Source: an uncultured Clostridia bacterium (GTDB taxonomy: Bacteria; Bacillota; Clostridia; Christensenellales; UBA3700). Taken from it: a DNA stretch of 36,546 nucleotides. The stretch spans positions 1-36,546 of the forward strand of contig CALWHM010000017.1 in NCBI GenBank assembly GCA_944380395.1, given 5' to 3'. The notes under the pieces were generated by a model. It was not told the DNA's origin, did not search any database, and was given only the letters and a program-made list of their open reading frames with translations. Shown here one piece after another: positions 14,216-24,784 of this stretch (positions are counted from its first letter, which is position 1; each line of letters opens with the position of its first letter). Position numbers and translations under genes: made by a program.

Positions 14216-15308
14216 GTTCTTCGAGCGCGGCGGCGACGGGCAGACGCTTCCGTTCAAACTGAGCGCGCTGTTTTCTTCGTACGGCTATAAAAAGTACCGA
14301 ATGAGCAGGTTTGAAGAGTATTCGCTTTATGCGGAGAACTTTGATTTTCTTGCGGGAAGCAACGTGATAACTTTCGGCGGAGCGGACGGGAAACTGCTTG
14401 CGCTGCGCCCGGACGTCACGCTTTCCATAGCCAAAAACACCAAAGCCACAAGGGAACAGGGCGAAAAAGTGTACTATCACGAGAGCGTTTACAGGCACAC
14501 CCGCGGCAATTTGGGATACGAAGAGCTGGATCAGATGGGCGTGGAGAATATAGGCGCGGTGGACCTGCTGGCAATAGCGGAGCAGGCGGAACTCATCTTC
14601 AAATCGCTGGCGCTTTTTTCAAACGAGTATTCTCTGGATATATCGCACAGCGGACTTGTGCACGGAATGGTGTCGCAGCTGGGGCTTTCCGCGCAAGCCA
14701 AGGCAAAGGTTTACGAGTGCATAAAAAGAAAGAGCGTGCACGCCTTTGACTCGCTTGCAAAAAGCGAAGGCATTTTGAGCGAAAACGCCGCCAAAATGCG
14801 CAGAATGATAGAGCTTTCCGGTCCCATAGACGAGGTGCTGCCCGAACTGGGCGCGCTCATCGTGGGAGAAGAGGCGGCGGAGGCTTACGTGCAGCTGATG
14901 GCTGTTTCGCACGAAGCCGCGCGTATGGAAGGCGGGGACAGGCTAAGGCTGGATCTTTCCGTGTTCAACCATTTGGACTACTACAACGGCGTGATGTTCA
15001 ACGGCTATATCCGCGAATATCCCAAAGCCGTGGTGGTGGGCGGACAGTACGACAAGCTGTTGGAAAAAATGGGCAAGGACGTGCAGGCGCTGGGCTTTGC
15101 CGTGAACTTGGGTGCGGCGCCGCCCATTCACCGTCCGCTCACGGACGCGGTGCTTTTGTACGACGAAAGCGACAACGTCCACGAGGTTTTGGAGCAGGCG
15201 GAAAAGCTGCGCGAGAGGGGCAAAAGCGTGATAATAAGCAAAACTAGGGTGCCTGCCGTTAAGACTTACGTCTTTTCCGAAGGAGATGTGCAGGAGGTGA
15301 AGGAATAA
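14187..15308 (+). CDS. hisZ: ATP phosphoribosyltransferase regulatory subunit
   Basis: A 373-residue HisZ, a histidyl-tRNA-synthetase-like protein without synthetase activity that binds the short HisG and makes it active and histidine-sensitive. The class II fold is recognisable from YGYKKYRMSRFEEYSLY and LALRPDVTLSIAK, with RLDLSVFNHLDYYNGVMFNGY near residue 255. GGAGGAGGGGG precedes the ATG. Its presence fits the 209-residue HisG that follows; the stop and the hisG start share a base (TAATG). Confidence 0.95.
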   Translation: MPSSSKWTDKFFERGGDGQTLPFKLSALFSSYGYKKYRMSRFEEYSLYAENFDFLAGSNVITFGGADGKLLALRPDVTLSIAKNTKATREQGEKVYYHESVYRHTRGNLGYEELDQMGVENIGAVDLLAIAEQAELIFKSLALFSNEYSLDISHSGLVHGMVSQLGLSAQAKAKVYECIKRKSVHAFDSLAKSEGILSENAAKMRRMIELSGPIDEVLPELGALIVGEEAAEAYVQLMAVSHEAARMEGGDRLRLDLSVFNHLDYYNGVMFNGYIREYPKAVVVGGQYDKLLEKMGKDVQALGFAVNLGAAPPIHRPLTDAVLLYDESDNVHEVLEQAEKLRERGKSVIISKTRVPAVKTYVFSEGDVQEVKE

Positions 15309-15937
15309 TGCTGAATATAGCTTTGCCCAAGGGGCGTTTGGGGGAAAAGGCATACGCTTTATTGGAAAAAATAGGATATAAATGCGAGGAGTTCGATTCG
15401 GGCAAGCGCAAGCTTGTGTTCACGGATAAGAAGAACGGCGTGAGCTATTTTTGGGTCAAGCCTTCGGACGTTGCCATATACGTGGAGCGCGGAGCCGCGG
15501 ACGTGGGCGTTGTGGGCAAGGACATACTGCTTGAACAGGACCCCGACGTATATGAACTTGAAGATCTGCAAATGGGGGTGTGCCGAATGGCGGTAGCCGC
15601 CAAAAAGGACTTTGAGGACGACACGGACAAAGTGCTGCGCGTAGCCACCAAATTCGTGAACGTGGCGCGCGGCTATTACGAAAGCAGGGGCAGGCAGATA
15701 GACGTGATAAAGCTGAACGGCTCCATAGAGCTGGCGCCCATTTTGGGGCTTTCCGACGTCATTGTGGACATTGTGGAAACGGGCAATACGCTCAAAGAAA
15801 ACGATTTGGAAGTCAAGGACGTCATCTTCCCCGTGAGCGCGCGGCTAATAGCGGGCAAAGCGGCGTATCGCTTTAAGAACGAGGAGATTGAAAGGCTGCT
15901 TTTGCAGATAAGAGAGGTGCTGCATGATAAAGATTGA
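15308..15937 (+). CDS. hisG: ATP phosphoribosyltransferase, short form
   Basis: A 209-residue catalytic subunit of the first step of histidine synthesis (ATP + PRPP to phosphoribosyl-ATP). It begins LNIALPKGRLGEKAYALL and has the PRPP-binding stretch DVIVDIVETGNTLKEN near residues 155-170. The C-terminal histidine-binding domain of long HisG is absent, so feedback control must come from HisZ. AGGAGG lies 11 bases upstream. Overlaps hisD by 14 bases. Confidence 0.97.
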   Translation: MLNIALPKGRLGEKAYALLEKIGYKCEEFDSGKRKLVFTDKKNGVSYFWVKPSDVAIYVERGAADVGVVGKDILLEQDPDVYELEDLQMGVCRMAVAAKKDFEDDTDKVLRVATKFVNVARGYYESRGRQIDVIKLNGSIELAPILGLSDVIVDIVETGNTLKENDLEVKDVIFPVSARLIAGKAAYRFKNEEIERLLLQIREVLHDKD

Positions 15938-17189
15938 GGAGTACAGCGGCGAAAACGCGGATATATTCATACGCAGTCCGCAGGACGATCCCGCCGTTTT
16001 GTCCGTTGTGGCGGATATTTTGGCAAACGTCAAAGCGCGCGGCGACGAAGCCGTGCGCGAGTATTCGGAGAAGTTCGACGGCTGCGCCCTGACGGACTTT
16101 GAGGTGGGCGCAAGCGAATGGGAAGAAGGCGCTTCAAAGTGCGACGAGTATCTTTATAAGGTTATGGAAGAGGCGGCGGAGAATATAGCCGACTTCCACC
16201 GCCGTCAGATACCTTCGGCGTTCGAAGTGGAGAAAGAGGACGGGATAATAGTGGGGCAGAAGGTGACTCCGCTTGCCCGCGTGGGCATATACGTGCCCGG
16301 GGGTACGGCGGCTTATCCCTCCACCGTGCTTATGAACGCCGTTCCCGCGAAAATAGCGGGCGTGGGGGAGATAATAATGGTCACTCCCGCAAAGGGCGGA
16401 CATATTAAACCGGAAATTTTGGCGGCGGCAAAGATAGCCGGCGTGGATAAAATTTTCAAGGTGGGCGGCGCGCAAGCGATAGCGGCGCTTGCATACGGCA
16501 CGAAGAGCATTCCCAAAGCGGACAAGATTACGGGTCCCGGCAACATCTATGTGGCAACCGCCAAAAAGCTGGTTTACGGGGTCGCGGACATAGATATGAT
16601 AGCCGGTCCCAGCGAAATACTCGTGCTTGCGGACGATACGGCAAGTGCAAAGAGGACGGCGGCGGATATGCTCTCGCAGGCGGAGCACGACGCGCTGGCT
16701 TCCGCCGTTTTGGTGACGGACAGCCCCCGCCTTGCAAGGGAAACGGCGGCGGAGATAGAAAGGCAGATACCTCTTCTTTCCCGCGCGGAAATCGCGCGCA
16801 AGTCCATCGACGGGCAGGGCAGGATAATTTTGGTAAAGGATATGGCTCAGGCGGCGGAAATAGCCAACGCCTTGGCGCCCGAGCACTTGGAAGTATATAC
16901 CGAAGAGCCGTTCAAATTGCTCCCCGAGCTGAAAAACGCCGGCTCCGTATTTTTGGGCGGATATACCCCCGAACCGGTGGGCGACTACTTTGCGGGTCCC
17001 AACCACACGCTGCCTACTTCCGGCACGGCGCGCTTTTCTTCCCCGCTTTCGGGCGCGGACTTCGTAAAGCGCTCTTCTTATATCTATTACACGAAACAGG
17101 CGCTGGAAAAAGCCGCGGATAAGATAGAGGCGTTTGCTCAGGCGGAAGGTTTGCAGGCGCACGCAAACGCGATAAGGGTGAGAAGATGA
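15924..17189 (+). CDS. hisD: Histidinol dehydrogenase
   Basis: A 421-residue zinc enzyme that oxidises histidinol to histidine in two NAD-dependent steps. Motifs include GLYVPGG-type RVGIYVPGGTAAYPSTVLM, VGGAQAIAALAYGT, GPGNIYVATAKK, the zinc region LSQAEHDALASAVLVT and NHTLPTSGTARFSSPLS. Typical length. GAGGTG lies just before the ATG inside hisG. The stop overlaps the hisC start by four bases (ATGA). Confidence 0.98.
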   Translation: MIKIEEYSGENADIFIRSPQDDPAVLSVVADILANVKARGDEAVREYSEKFDGCALTDFEVGASEWEEGASKCDEYLYKVMEEAAENIADFHRRQIPSAFEVEKEDGIIVGQKVTPLARVGIYVPGGTAAYPSTVLMNAVPAKIAGVGEIIMVTPAKGGHIKPEILAAAKIAGVDKIFKVGGAQAIAALAYGTKSIPKADKITGPGNIYVATAKKLVYGVADIDMIAGPSEILVLADDTASAKRTAADMLSQAEHDALASAVLVTDSPRLARETAAEIERQIPLLSRAEIARKSIDGQGRIILVKDMAQAAEIANALAPEHLEVYTEEPFKLLPELKNAGSVFLGGYTPEPVGDYFAGPNHTLPTSGTARFSSPLSGADFVKRSSYIYYTKQALEKAADKIEAFAQAEGLQAHANAIRVRR

Positions 17190-18235
17190 GCAGGTTCGCG
17201 TCAAGCCGTCTTGCGGTTTTATCCCCATATGTTCCCGGGGAACAGCCGCAGGACAAAAAGTATGTAAAACTCAACACAAATGAGGCGTTTTTCCGCCCCT
17301 GCCCCGCGGTTTTCGACGCGGTGGGAGAGATAGCCGGGCGGCTCAGACTTTATAACGACCCCGAATCAAGCCGCCTTACGGACGCGATAGCGCGGCTTTT
17401 GGGAGTCGAAAGCGAAAACGTGCTTGCCACAAACGGTTCGGACGAAGCGCTTGCCTTTGCGTTTATGGCTTTTTGCGACGAAAACACGCCCGCGCGCTTT
17501 CCCGACGTCACATACGGGTTTTATCCCGTGTTCGCGGCGGTGTTCGGGGTGAAGGCGCATATAATGCCGCTGGACGAAAATTTCAATATAAAATTGTCCG
17601 ATTATATGAACGCGGGGGAAACGGTGGTGATAGCCAATCCCAACGCGCAGACGGGCATAGCGCTTTCGCGTGCGGATATGGAAAAGATAATAGCTTCCAA
17701 TCCGAACAACGCGGTGATAGTGGACGAAGCTTACGTGGACTTCGGCGCGGAGAGCTGCGTGCCGCTCACAAAAAAGTACGACAATCTGCTTGTGGTGCGC
17801 ACTATGAGCAAGTCGGGAGCGCTGGCGGGCGCGAGAGTGGGCTATTGCGTGGGCAATAAGGAGCTTATCGCGGATATAAAGACGGTGAAGTATTCGTTCA
17901 ATCCGTACAACGTGGGCACAATGGCGCAGGCGGTCGGAGAGGCGGCGGCGCGCGACAAGGCGTACTATGAGAAAATGACGGGGCAAACGATAAAAAACAG
18001 GGAGGCTCTGTGCGGCGGATTAAAGGCGCTGGGTATGGAATATCTGCCCTCAAAGTCCAACTTCGTGCTTGCTAAAAAGGCGGGCATGAGCGGAGAGGAG
18101 CTGTATTCCAAGCTCAAAGAAAAAGGGGTGCTGGTCAGGCACTTCGGCGGCAGGATAGCCGACTATATAAGAATAACCGTAGGCAGCAGGGAGGAGATAA
18201 ACACCCTTACGGACTGCTTGAAGGAGATATTATGA
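17186..18235 (+). CDS. hisC: Histidinol-phosphate aminotransferase
   Basis: A 349-residue PLP-dependent class I/II aminotransferase that forms histidinol phosphate. The PLP-binding lysine is in [26 protein letters not shown] and VDEAYVDF are the usual cofactor-contact motifs. Four-base ATGA overlaps with both hisD and hisB show tight coupling. Confidence 0.97.
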   Translation: MSRFASSRLAVLSPYVPGEQPQDKKYVKLNTNEAFFRPCPAVFDAVGEIAGRLRLYNDPESSRLTDAIARLLGVESENVLATNGSDEALAFAFMAFCDENTPARFPDVTYGFYPVFAAVFGVKAHIMPLDENFNIKLSDYMNAGETVVIANPNAQTGIALSRADMEKIIASNPNNAVIVDEAYVDFGAESCVPLTKKYDNLLVVRTMSKSGALAGARVGYCVGNKELIADIKTVKYSFNPYNVGTMAQAVGEAAARDKAYYEKMTGQTIKNREALCGGLKALGMEYLPSKSNFVLAKKAGMSGEELYSKLKEKGVLVRHFGGRIADYIRITVGSREEINTLTDCLKEIL

Positions 18236-18819
18236 GAAAAGCCGAAATAAGCAGAAACACAAAAGAAACGAACGTGTTCGTCGCGCTGGATCTGGACGGC
18301 GACGGAAAGGGAGAAATAGCCACGGGCGTGGGATTTTTCGACCATATGATGCAGCTGTTCCTTGCCCATTCAAGGTACGGGATTACCCTTAAAGCAAACG
18401 GGGACACGCAGGTGGACTTCCACCACACCGTGGAGGACGCGGGCATCGCGCTGGGCGCGGCGTTTGCAAAAGCTTTGGGCGATAAGGGCGGCATAACGCG
18501 CTATGCGGACACGGTTTTGCCGATGGACGAAACGCTTATGCTCTGCGCCGTGGATATAAGCGGCAGGGCGCACCTCAATTACGACGTGGTCACTTACACG
18601 GAGAAGGTTGGGGACTTCGACTGCGAATTGGTCAAGGAGTTCTTGCTGGCTTTCGTGCGCAACGCGGGCATAACGCTGCACTTCAAGATGTTTGCGGGGG
18701 AAAATTCCCACCACATTCTGGAAGCCGTGTTCAAAAGTTTGGCGCGCACTCTGCGCAAAGCCACGGATATAGACGAAAGGCTGAAAGGCGCCGTGCCTTC
18801 CAGCAAGGGGGCGCTGTGA
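18232..18819 (+). CDS. hisB: Imidazoleglycerol-phosphate dehydratase
   Basis: A 195-residue monofunctional dehydratase. The two metal-binding HHxxE-type motifs are present as [12 protein letters not shown] and [13 protein letters not shown], with [16 protein letters not shown]. It has no fused histidinol-phosphatase domain, so that activity must be encoded elsewhere. The stop overlaps the GTG start of hisH (GTGA). Confidence 0.98.
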   Translation: MRKAEISRNTKETNVFVALDLDGDGKGEIATGVGFFDHMMQLFLAHSRYGITLKANGDTQVDFHHTVEDAGIALGAAFAKALGDKGGITRYADTVLPMDETLMLCAVDISGRAHLNYDVVTYTEKVGDFDCELVKEFLLAFVRNAGITLHFKMFAGENSHHILEAVFKSLARTLRKATDIDERLKGAVPSSKGAL

Positions 18820-19424
18820 TAGGTATTGTCGATTACGGCGTGGGAAATCTGTTTTCCCTGAAAAGCTCGCTGAAATATCTGGGTTTGGAGCATATCGTAA
18901 GCGCCGATATGCGCGAACTTGCGCGCTGCGACAGGCTCATACTTCCCGGCGTGGGCGCGTTCGGCGACGCGCGCGCCATTCTGGCGGGCAGCGGCATGGA
19001 CGGGTTTTTGACGGAGCAGGCGCATTCGGGCAAGCCGCTTTTGGGCATATGTCTGGGAATGCAGCTGCTTTTGCAGGGCAGTGAGGAGTTCGGCTCGCAC
19101 GACGGGCTGGGGCTTATAGAAGGCAGGGCGTGCCCGCTGAAAGGCGACATAGACCCTTTGCTCAAAGTCCCGCATATGGGTTGGAACAGCCTGCATTTCA
19201 CCAAAAAGAGCGAGCTGTTCAAATACAGCCGCGAGGGGGAGTGGGTGTACTTCGTGCATTCCTTCTACGGCAAGGACTGCGGCGGGGACGTGCTTGCTAC
19301 GGCGGACTATTCCGTGCCCGTCACCGCGGCGGTGGGCAGAGGCAAAGTGTTCGGCACGCAGTTCCACCCGGAAAAAAGCGGAACGGCGGGCTTGAAGATA
19401 TTGCGCGCTTTTGCGGAGGTGTAA
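18816..19424 (+). CDS. hisH: Imidazole glycerol phosphate synthase, glutaminase subunit
   Basis: A 202-residue class I glutamine amidotransferase that supplies ammonia to HisF. The catalytic triad is visible: nucleophile Cys in [13 protein letters not shown], and His and Glu in [10 protein letters not shown]. Start is GTG at 18816, overlapping the hisB stop; the protein begins [14 protein letters not shown], as in other HisH. It works with HisF two genes downstream. Confidence 0.98.
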   Translation: MIGIVDYGVGNLFSLKSSLKYLGLEHIVSADMRELARCDRLILPGVGAFGDARAILAGSGMDGFLTEQAHSGKPLLGICLGMQLLLQGSEEFGSHDGLGLIEGRACPLKGDIDPLLKVPHMGWNSLHFTKKSELFKYSREGEWVYFVHSFYGKDCGGDVLATADYSVPVTAAVGRGKVFGTQFHPEKSGTAGLKILRAFAEV

Positions 19425-19425
19425 G

Positions 19426-20154
19426 GTGAAGATATATCCGGCAATAGATATTTTGGGCGGAAAAGTGGTGCGCCTTACCCGCGGCGATTATTCCACCGCC
19501 AAACAATATTACGAAGATCCGCTGTCCGTGGCGCTCAAAATGCAGGAGGACGGCGCAAAGTATCTGCACGTGGTGGATTTGGACGGCGCACGGCGCGGGG
19601 ATATGTGCAATTGCGCGATAATAGAAAAGATAGCCGCGCGCACTTTGCTGAAAACGGAAGTGGGCGGCGGAATACGCGGCGCGGAAGCGGTGAAAACATA
19701 CCTTGACGCGGGTGCGGACAGGGTGATACTCGGCACGGCGGCGGTGAAAAATTATCCGTTCACGCTGGAAGTAAACGCGCTGTATCCCGGGCGGATAGCC
19801 GTGGGCGTGGACGCAAGGGACGGATATGTTGCGGTGCAGGGCTGGGAGGAGTGCACCCGTCTTTCGGGTGAGGAGTTCTGTAAAAAACTTGCGGCGGACG
19901 GCATATACGACGTCATATATACGGACGTGGCGTGCGACGGCAATATGTCGGGCACGAATTTGGAAATATACCGCAGGTTGGTGCGCATTCCCGGACTGCG
20001 CGTGACGGCGTCGGGCGGCGTGAGCGGTAAGGACGAGCTGCGCGCGCTGCGCGATATGGGCGCGGACGGCGTTATTTTGGGCAAAGCGCTGTATGAAGGC
20101 TTGCTTGACCTGAAAGAAGTTACGGAGGAATTTCAATGCTTGCAAAAAGGATAA
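19426..20154 (+). CDS. hisA: ProFAR isomerase (TIM barrel)
   Basis: A 242-residue phosphoribosylformimino-5-aminoimidazole carboxamide ribotide isomerase. It begins [20 protein letters not shown], with catalytic Asp in [30 protein letters not shown] and [14 protein letters not shown] are the two phosphate-binding half-barrel motifs. The start is GTG at 19426, six bases after GGAGG and one base after the hisH stop; an upstream ATG/TTG extension would intrude on hisH without a ribosome-binding site. Overlaps hisF by 19 bases. Confidence 0.96.
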   Translation: MKIYPAIDILGGKVVRLTRGDYSTAKQYYEDPLSVALKMQEDGAKYLHVVDLDGARRGDMCNCAIIEKIAARTLLKTEVGGGIRGAEAVKTYLDAGADRVILGTAAVKNYPFTLEVNALYPGRIAVGVDARDGYVAVQGWEECTRLSGEEFCKKLAADGIYDVIYTDVACDGNMSGTNLEIYRRLVRIPGLRVTASGGVSGKDELRALRDMGADGVILGKALYEGLLDLKEVTEEFQCLQKG

Positions 20155-20894
20155 TCCCCTGCTTAGACGTGCGCGCGGGGCGCGTGGTCAAGGGCGTGAA
20201 CTTTGAAGGGGTAAAGGACGTGACAGACCCCGTAAGCCTTGCCAGAAGATATAACGAAGAGGGCGCCGACGAGTTGGTGTTTTACGATATAACCGCCTCA
20301 CACGAAGAGCGCAACTTGTTCACGGACGTGTTGGAAAAAGTGGCGGGAGAGATATTCATACCTCTCACCGTGGGCGGAGGTATTCGCACGGTGGACGACT
20401 TTGCGCGCGTTCTGGGCTGCGGCGCGGACAAGGTGAGCGTAAATTCGGGCGCAATAGCAGATTTTTCACTCATAGGGCGGGCGGCAAACAAGTACGGCAG
20501 TCAATGCGTGGTGCTTTCGATGGACGTGAAGCGTGTGGACGGCAAGTTCGCCTTATTCGCCAAAGGCGGCAGGGAATACACGGGGATAGACGCGATGGAA
20601 TGGGCAAGGCGCGGCGTGGGCGACGGCGCGGGAGAGATAGTGCTCAATTCCATAGACACGGACGGAGTGAAGGGCGGATTCGACATTGAAATGCTGCAAG
20701 AGTTGTGCTCTTTAGTGGACGTACCCGTGATAGCTTCCGGCGGAGCGGGCAAGGCGGAGGACTTTGTCACGCTGTTTAAGTCCGTTCCGGGCGCGGACGC
20801 GGGACTTGCCGCTTCCATATTCCACTTTGAAGAAGTGAACATCAAAAATTTGAAGCAAATGCTCAAGGCAAACGGTATACCCGTACGCATATAA
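20136..20894 (+). CDS. hisF: Imidazole glycerol phosphate synthase, cyclase subunit
   Basis: A 252-residue TIM-barrel cyclase that, with HisH, makes imidazole glycerol phosphate and AICAR. Starts [20 protein letters not shown] with catalytic Asp in [19 protein letters not shown] and [12 protein letters not shown] are the phosphate-binding loops, and second catalytic Asp is in NSIDTDG. GGAGGAATTTCA precedes the ATG. Confidence 0.98.
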   Translation: MLAKRIIPCLDVRAGRVVKGVNFEGVKDVTDPVSLARRYNEEGADELVFYDITASHEERNLFTDVLEKVAGEIFIPLTVGGGIRTVDDFARVLGCGADKVSVNSGAIADFSLIGRAANKYGSQCVVLSMDVKRVDGKFALFAKGGREYTGIDAMEWARRGVGDGAGEIVLNSIDTDGVKGGFDIEMLQELCSLVDVPVIASGGAGKAEDFVTLFKSVPGADAGLAASIFHFEEVNIKNLKQMLKANGIPVRI

Positions 20895-20903
20895 GGAGAA
20901 AAA

Positions 20904-21548
20904 ATGATAAACATCGACGATTTGAAGTTTGACGGCAGCGGGCTTATCCCCGCAATAGTGCAGGACTACTACACGAAAAAAGTGCTCACGCTGGCATATA
21001 TGAACAAGGAGAGCTTGGAGATATCCGTAAAAGAGGGCAGAACGTGCTTTTTCTCCCGCTCCCGCAAAAAGCTGTGGCGCAAGGGCGAGGAGAGCGGCAA
21101 TATCCAGCACATAGTTTGCATAACGGCGGACTGCGATCTGGACGCGCTCACGGTGGAAGTGGTAAAGGAGGGGCCCGCGTGCCATCTGGGCACGGATTCC
21201 TGCTTTGAAAACGCCGTGTGGGTGAATCCCGAATACAAGCCCTTTTCCCTCCCCGCGCTGTACGAGCTGATAAAGGGCAGAAAGGACTCTCCCAAACAGG
21301 GGTCTTACACCACTTACCTTTTTGAAAAGGGGATAGACAAAATTTTGAAAAAGGTGGGCGAAGAGTGCACGGAAGTGATAATCGGCGCAAAGAACGGCAA
21401 AGAAGAGGCGGTTTTCGAGATAGCCGACCTTACTTATCACGTGATGGTGCTTATGGTTGAGCAGGGCATAAGTTTGGAAGAGGTGCTGGACGAGCTTGCA
21501 AAGCGCCACGTGGTGGACGTAAAGGTAAAGCAGGAAAAGATGAAGTAA
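20904..21548 (+). CDS. hisIE: Bifunctional PR-AMP cyclohydrolase / PR-ATP pyrophosphohydrolase
   Basis: A 214-residue fusion carrying steps two and three of histidine synthesis. HisI domain is about residues 1-110 ([30 protein letters not shown], zinc ligands in [12 protein letters not shown] and [12 protein letters not shown]). HisE domain is about 125-205 ([20 protein letters not shown]-type and [20 protein letters not shown]). The start has GGAGAAAA directly upstream. It is the last gene of the operon, ahead of a strong terminator. Confidence 0.97.
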   Translation: MINIDDLKFDGSGLIPAIVQDYYTKKVLTLAYMNKESLEISVKEGRTCFFSRSRKKLWRKGEESGNIQHIVCITADCDLDALTVEVVKEGPACHLGTDSCFENAVWVNPEYKPFSLPALYELIKGRKDSPKQGSYTTYLFEKGIDKILKKVGEECTEVIIGAKNGKEEAVFEIADLTYHVMVLMVEQGISLEEVLDELAKRHVVDVKVKQEKMK

Positions 21549-21587
21549 GCCCTCGGGCATAAATATCGGCGAAAAGAAGAATGTTTT

Positions 21588-21620
21588 GCGGCTTCGCAAG
21601 TTGCGGAGCCGCGATTTTTT
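21588..21620 (+). terminator. Terminator of the his operon
   Basis: GCGGCTTCGCAA (21588-21599) pairs along its length with TTGCGGAGCCGC (21601-21612), one T-G pair included, then GA and TTTTTT (21615-21620). A strong intrinsic terminator 39 bases after hisIE. Confidence 0.92.
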
Positions 21621-21678
21621 ACTCAAAAGCGGCGCGGCCGTCGGCTGAGCCGCGGAAAGCAGGCGCGCGTCCAAACAC

Positions 21679-21708
21679 TTGACAGCCGCCCGCGCGCAAT
21701 GATAAAAT
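21679..21708 (+). promoter_or_regulatory. secA promoter
   Basis: TTGACA (21679-21684), 18-bp spacer, TAAAAT (21703-21708), about 46 bases upstream of the chosen secA start. Confidence 0.8.
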
Positions 21709-21753
21709 TAAAAAACGCGCAGAGTGCGCAAAAAATTACGCGAGGTGATACGA

Positions 21754-24669
21754 ATGGGTTTTTTATCCAAACTGTTTCCTTCACATAATGAAAAAGAACT
21801 GAGAAAGCTCAGAAAAACGGCGGATGAAATAGAAGCTCTTGCAGACAAATACAAGGCGATGAGCAATGAGGAACTGGCGGCTTGCACGCCCGCTTTCAGG
21901 GCGCGCCTTGCGGCGGGAGAAACGCTGGACGATCTGCTTCCCGACGCGTTCGCCGCGGTGAGAGAGGCGGCGGACAGGGTGCTGCATATGCGCCACTTTT
22001 ACGTGCAGCTCATCGGCGGCATTGTTCTGCATCAGGGCAGGATAGCGGAGATGCGCACGGGCGAGGGTAAGACGCTGGTCGCCACGCTGCCCGTATACCT
22101 CAACGCGTTGGCGGGCAAGGGCGTGCACGTGGTCACCGTGAACGAATATCTTGCGGAACGCGACGCGGGCTGGATGGGCAATATTTATGAGTTTATGGGG
22201 CTTACCGTGGGCGTGAACAAGGCGCGTATGCGACCCGAGCAAAAGCGCGCCGCATACAACTGCGACATAACTTACACCACAAATAACGAGGTGGGCTTTG
22301 ACTACCTGCGCGACAATATGGCGGTGAGGAAGCAGGACAGGGTCATGCGCGGACTCGACTTTGCCATCGTGGACGAGGTGGACAGCATTCTGATAGACGA
22401 AGCGCGCACCCCGCTCATCATAAGCGGCAAGGGCGGCAAGCCGGACGATATGTATCAGCTGGCGCAGGAATTTTTCGATAAACGGCTGGAAAAGGAGAGC
22501 TACATTTGCCCCGCGTGCGGCTGCAAAGTGCAGAGGGAGGCGTCCATCGCCGGGGATAAGGGCGAGAACGCGAGCATAATCTGCCCCGAGTGCGGCTCCG
22601 AATGCGAAAACGCGGGCGATTACGAGGTGGTGGTCAAATCCAAGAGCGTGTATCTGAACGAGAGCGGCGCGAACAAGGCGTACGAATTTTTCAAAAGCCG
22701 CGGCAAACTTAACGCGGAGGAGTTCGGCGACGGCAGGGACATCACCACTTACGAAAACCAAAAACTCAAACACTATATAGACAACGCCCTTACGGCAAAC
22801 GTCATAATGAAGAGGGACGAAAACTATATAGTCGTGGATAACGAGATAATCATAGTCGACGAATTTACCGGTCGCCAGATGATAGGCAGGCGGTTCAGCA
22901 ACGGTCTGCATCAGGCGATAGAGGCGAAAGAGGGTGTGAAGATACGCTCGGAGGACAAGACTTACGCCACCATAACTTTCCAAAATCTGTTCAGGCTCTA
23001 CCGTAAACTTTCGGGTATGACGGGTACCGCCAAGACGGAGGAAAACGAGTTTGAGGGCACCTATCAGCTGGACGTCGTGGTAATTCCCACCAACAGGGAA
23101 GTCATTCGCAGGGACGAGGACGACAAGCTGTTTGTAAACGAAACCGCCAAATACAAGGCGATAATAGAGGACATTAAAGCGTGCCACGCCAAAGGTCAGC
23201 CCGTGCTTGTGGGCACCACCAGCGTGGAAAAGAGCGAAAAACTCTCATCTATGCTGGACAGGGCAAAGCTCAAACACAACGTGCTCAACGCAAAATATTA
23301 CGAGCGTGAGGCAGAGATAGTGGCGCAGGCGGGGCAGTCGGGCAGGATAACCATCTCCACCAATATGGCGGGCCGCGGTACGGATATTATGCTGGGCGGC
23401 AATCCCGAATATCTTGCCAAAGCCACGCTTTTGAAAAAGGGCTATCCCGAATCTATGATGGAAGAAGCCTCCTCTCTTGCCCCCACGGACGACGAGCAGA
23501 TAATCAAGATGAGGGAGGAGTATGCCCGCCTTTACGCGGACTACAAAAAGCAGACGGACGAGGATAAAAAGAAGGTCATCGCCGCGGGCGGTCTGCGCAT
23601 AATAGGCACGGAACGCCACGAATCCAGGCGAATAGACAATCAGCTCCGCGGCCGCGCGGGCAGGCAGGGCGACCCCGGTTCTTCCGTATTCTATCTCGCA
23701 ATGGACGACGACATTCTGCGCAGATTCGGCGGCGAGACCATGCAGAACATAGTATCCAGGCTGAATTTGGAAGAGGACACTCCCATATCCGCGAAGATAA
23801 TCACCAAGCAGATAGAAGCCGCGCAGGCGAGGGTGGAGGACAGGAACTTCTCCGCGCGTAAAAATCTGCTTTCGTATGACGACGTGCTTGCGCGTCAGAG
23901 GGAGATAATATACCGCCAGCGCAACGAGGTGCTGGACGGCATAGCCTCGGGCAAGGACGGGGAGAGCGAACTTTCCGTGCACGAGCAGATATTGAAGATG
24001 GCGCGCGAAGTGGTGGAGGAAGTGTGCTCCGATTTCGCCAATTACCGCACCGACCAGGACGAGTGGGATTACGACGCGTTCAATATGGAGCTGGAAAGCG
24101 CAATTCTGCGCTCGGGAACGCAGCTTGTCACCCCCGAATTGGCGGTGGAATGCGGCAATTACGAAAGGCTTACGGACAGAGTTTACGAAACTGCCGTAAG
24201 TCAGTACGAAGAAAAGATAGCCGAGTTTGAAAAGAGCGTTGCGGAAAACGGCGTGACGGGCGAACAGGCGAACTTTGCCAATTTCGAGCGCATATGTATG
24301 CTCAAAACGGTGGATGAGGAGTGGATAGAACACATTGACGCAATGGACGACCTCAAACAGAGCGTGGGGCTTGTGTCCTACGCGCACCAGGACCCCGTGC
24401 TTGTTTACAAAAAAGAAGGCTTTGATATGTTCGAGGAGATGGTGAACAACATTCACAAAAAGCTGGTGCAGAGGGTGTTCAAGGCGAATATAACCATAAG
24501 GCAGCAGCCGGTCGCTCCGCAGAATTTGCAGACGAGGGGCGGCGGCGAACAGCAAAGGCAGGACAGGACCGTGAGAAACAGCGGGAGAAAGATGCAGCGC
24601 AACGACCCTTGCTGGTGCGGCAGCGGCAAAAAGTGGAAGGACTGCTGCTATCCAAAAAAGCCGGAGTAA
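21754..24669 (+). CDS. secA: Preprotein translocase ATPase SecA, with a zinc-finger-like insert
   Basis: A 971-residue SecA, the motor that pushes preproteins through SecYEG. NBD1 has MRTGEGKTL (Walker A, about residues 100-108) and VDEVDSILIDEART; GMTGTA and NMAGRGTDI.LGG follow in the usual places, and the C-terminal SEC-C motif is CWCGSGKKWKDCC. Start is ATG at 21754, with GAGGTGATACGA before it; an in-frame GTG 30 bases earlier has no such site. Odd: within the preprotein cross-linking domain, about residues 250-285, there is an extra segment with Cys252, Cys255, Cys257, Cys277, Cys280 and Cys284 (CPACGC...CPECGSEC), as in a zinc ribbon. E. coli and B. subtilis SecA lack this. Confidence 0.97.
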   Translation: MGFLSKLFPSHNEKELRKLRKTADEIEALADKYKAMSNEELAACTPAFRARLAAGETLDDLLPDAFAAVREAADRVLHMRHFYVQLIGGIVLHQGRIAEMRTGEGKTLVATLPVYLNALAGKGVHVVTVNEYLAERDAGWMGNIYEFMGLTVGVNKARMRPEQKRAAYNCDITYTTNNEVGFDYLRDNMAVRKQDRVMRGLDFAIVDEVDSILIDEARTPLIISGKGGKPDDMYQLAQEFFDKRLEKESYICPACGCKVQREASIAGDKGENASIICPECGSECENAGDYEVVVKSKSVYLNESGANKAYEFFKSRGKLNAEEFGDGRDITTYENQKLKHYIDNALTANVIMKRDENYIVVDNEIIIVDEFTGRQMIGRRFSNGLHQAIEAKEGVKIRSEDKTYATITFQNLFRLYRKLSGMTGTAKTEENEFEGTYQLDVVVIPTNREVIRRDEDDKLFVNETAKYKAIIEDIKACHAKGQPVLVGTTSVEKSEKLSSMLDRAKLKHNVLNAKYYEREAEIVAQAGQSGRITISTNMAGRGTDIMLGGNPEYLAKATLLKKGYPESMMEEASSLAPTDDEQIIKMREEYARLYADYKKQTDEDKKKVIAAGGLRIIGTERHESRRIDNQLRGRAGRQGDPGSSVFYLAMDDDILRRFGGETMQNIVSRLNLEEDTPISAKIITKQIEAAQARVEDRNFSARKNLLSYDDVLARQREIIYRQRNEVLDGIASGKDGESELSVHEQILKMAREVVEEVCSDFANYRTDQDEWDYDAFNMELESAILRSGTQLVTPELAVECGNYERLTDRVYETAVSQYEEKIAEFEKSVAENGVTGEQANFANFERICMLKTVDEEWIEHIDAMDDLKQSVGLVSYAHQDPVLVYKKEGFDMFEEMVNNIHKKLVQRVFKANITIRQQPVAPQNLQTRGGGEQQRQDRTVRNSGRKMQRNDPCWCGSGKKWKDCCYPKKPE

Positions 24670-24784
24670 GCGGCGGGACGGCGCAAGGCAAGCGAACGCA
24701 AAAAGCTGCGTGCGGAAATATTCAATACAACAAAAAAAGAAGTAAGTCCGTTGCGGCTTAACGGCGGACGGACGGAGAATAAAG

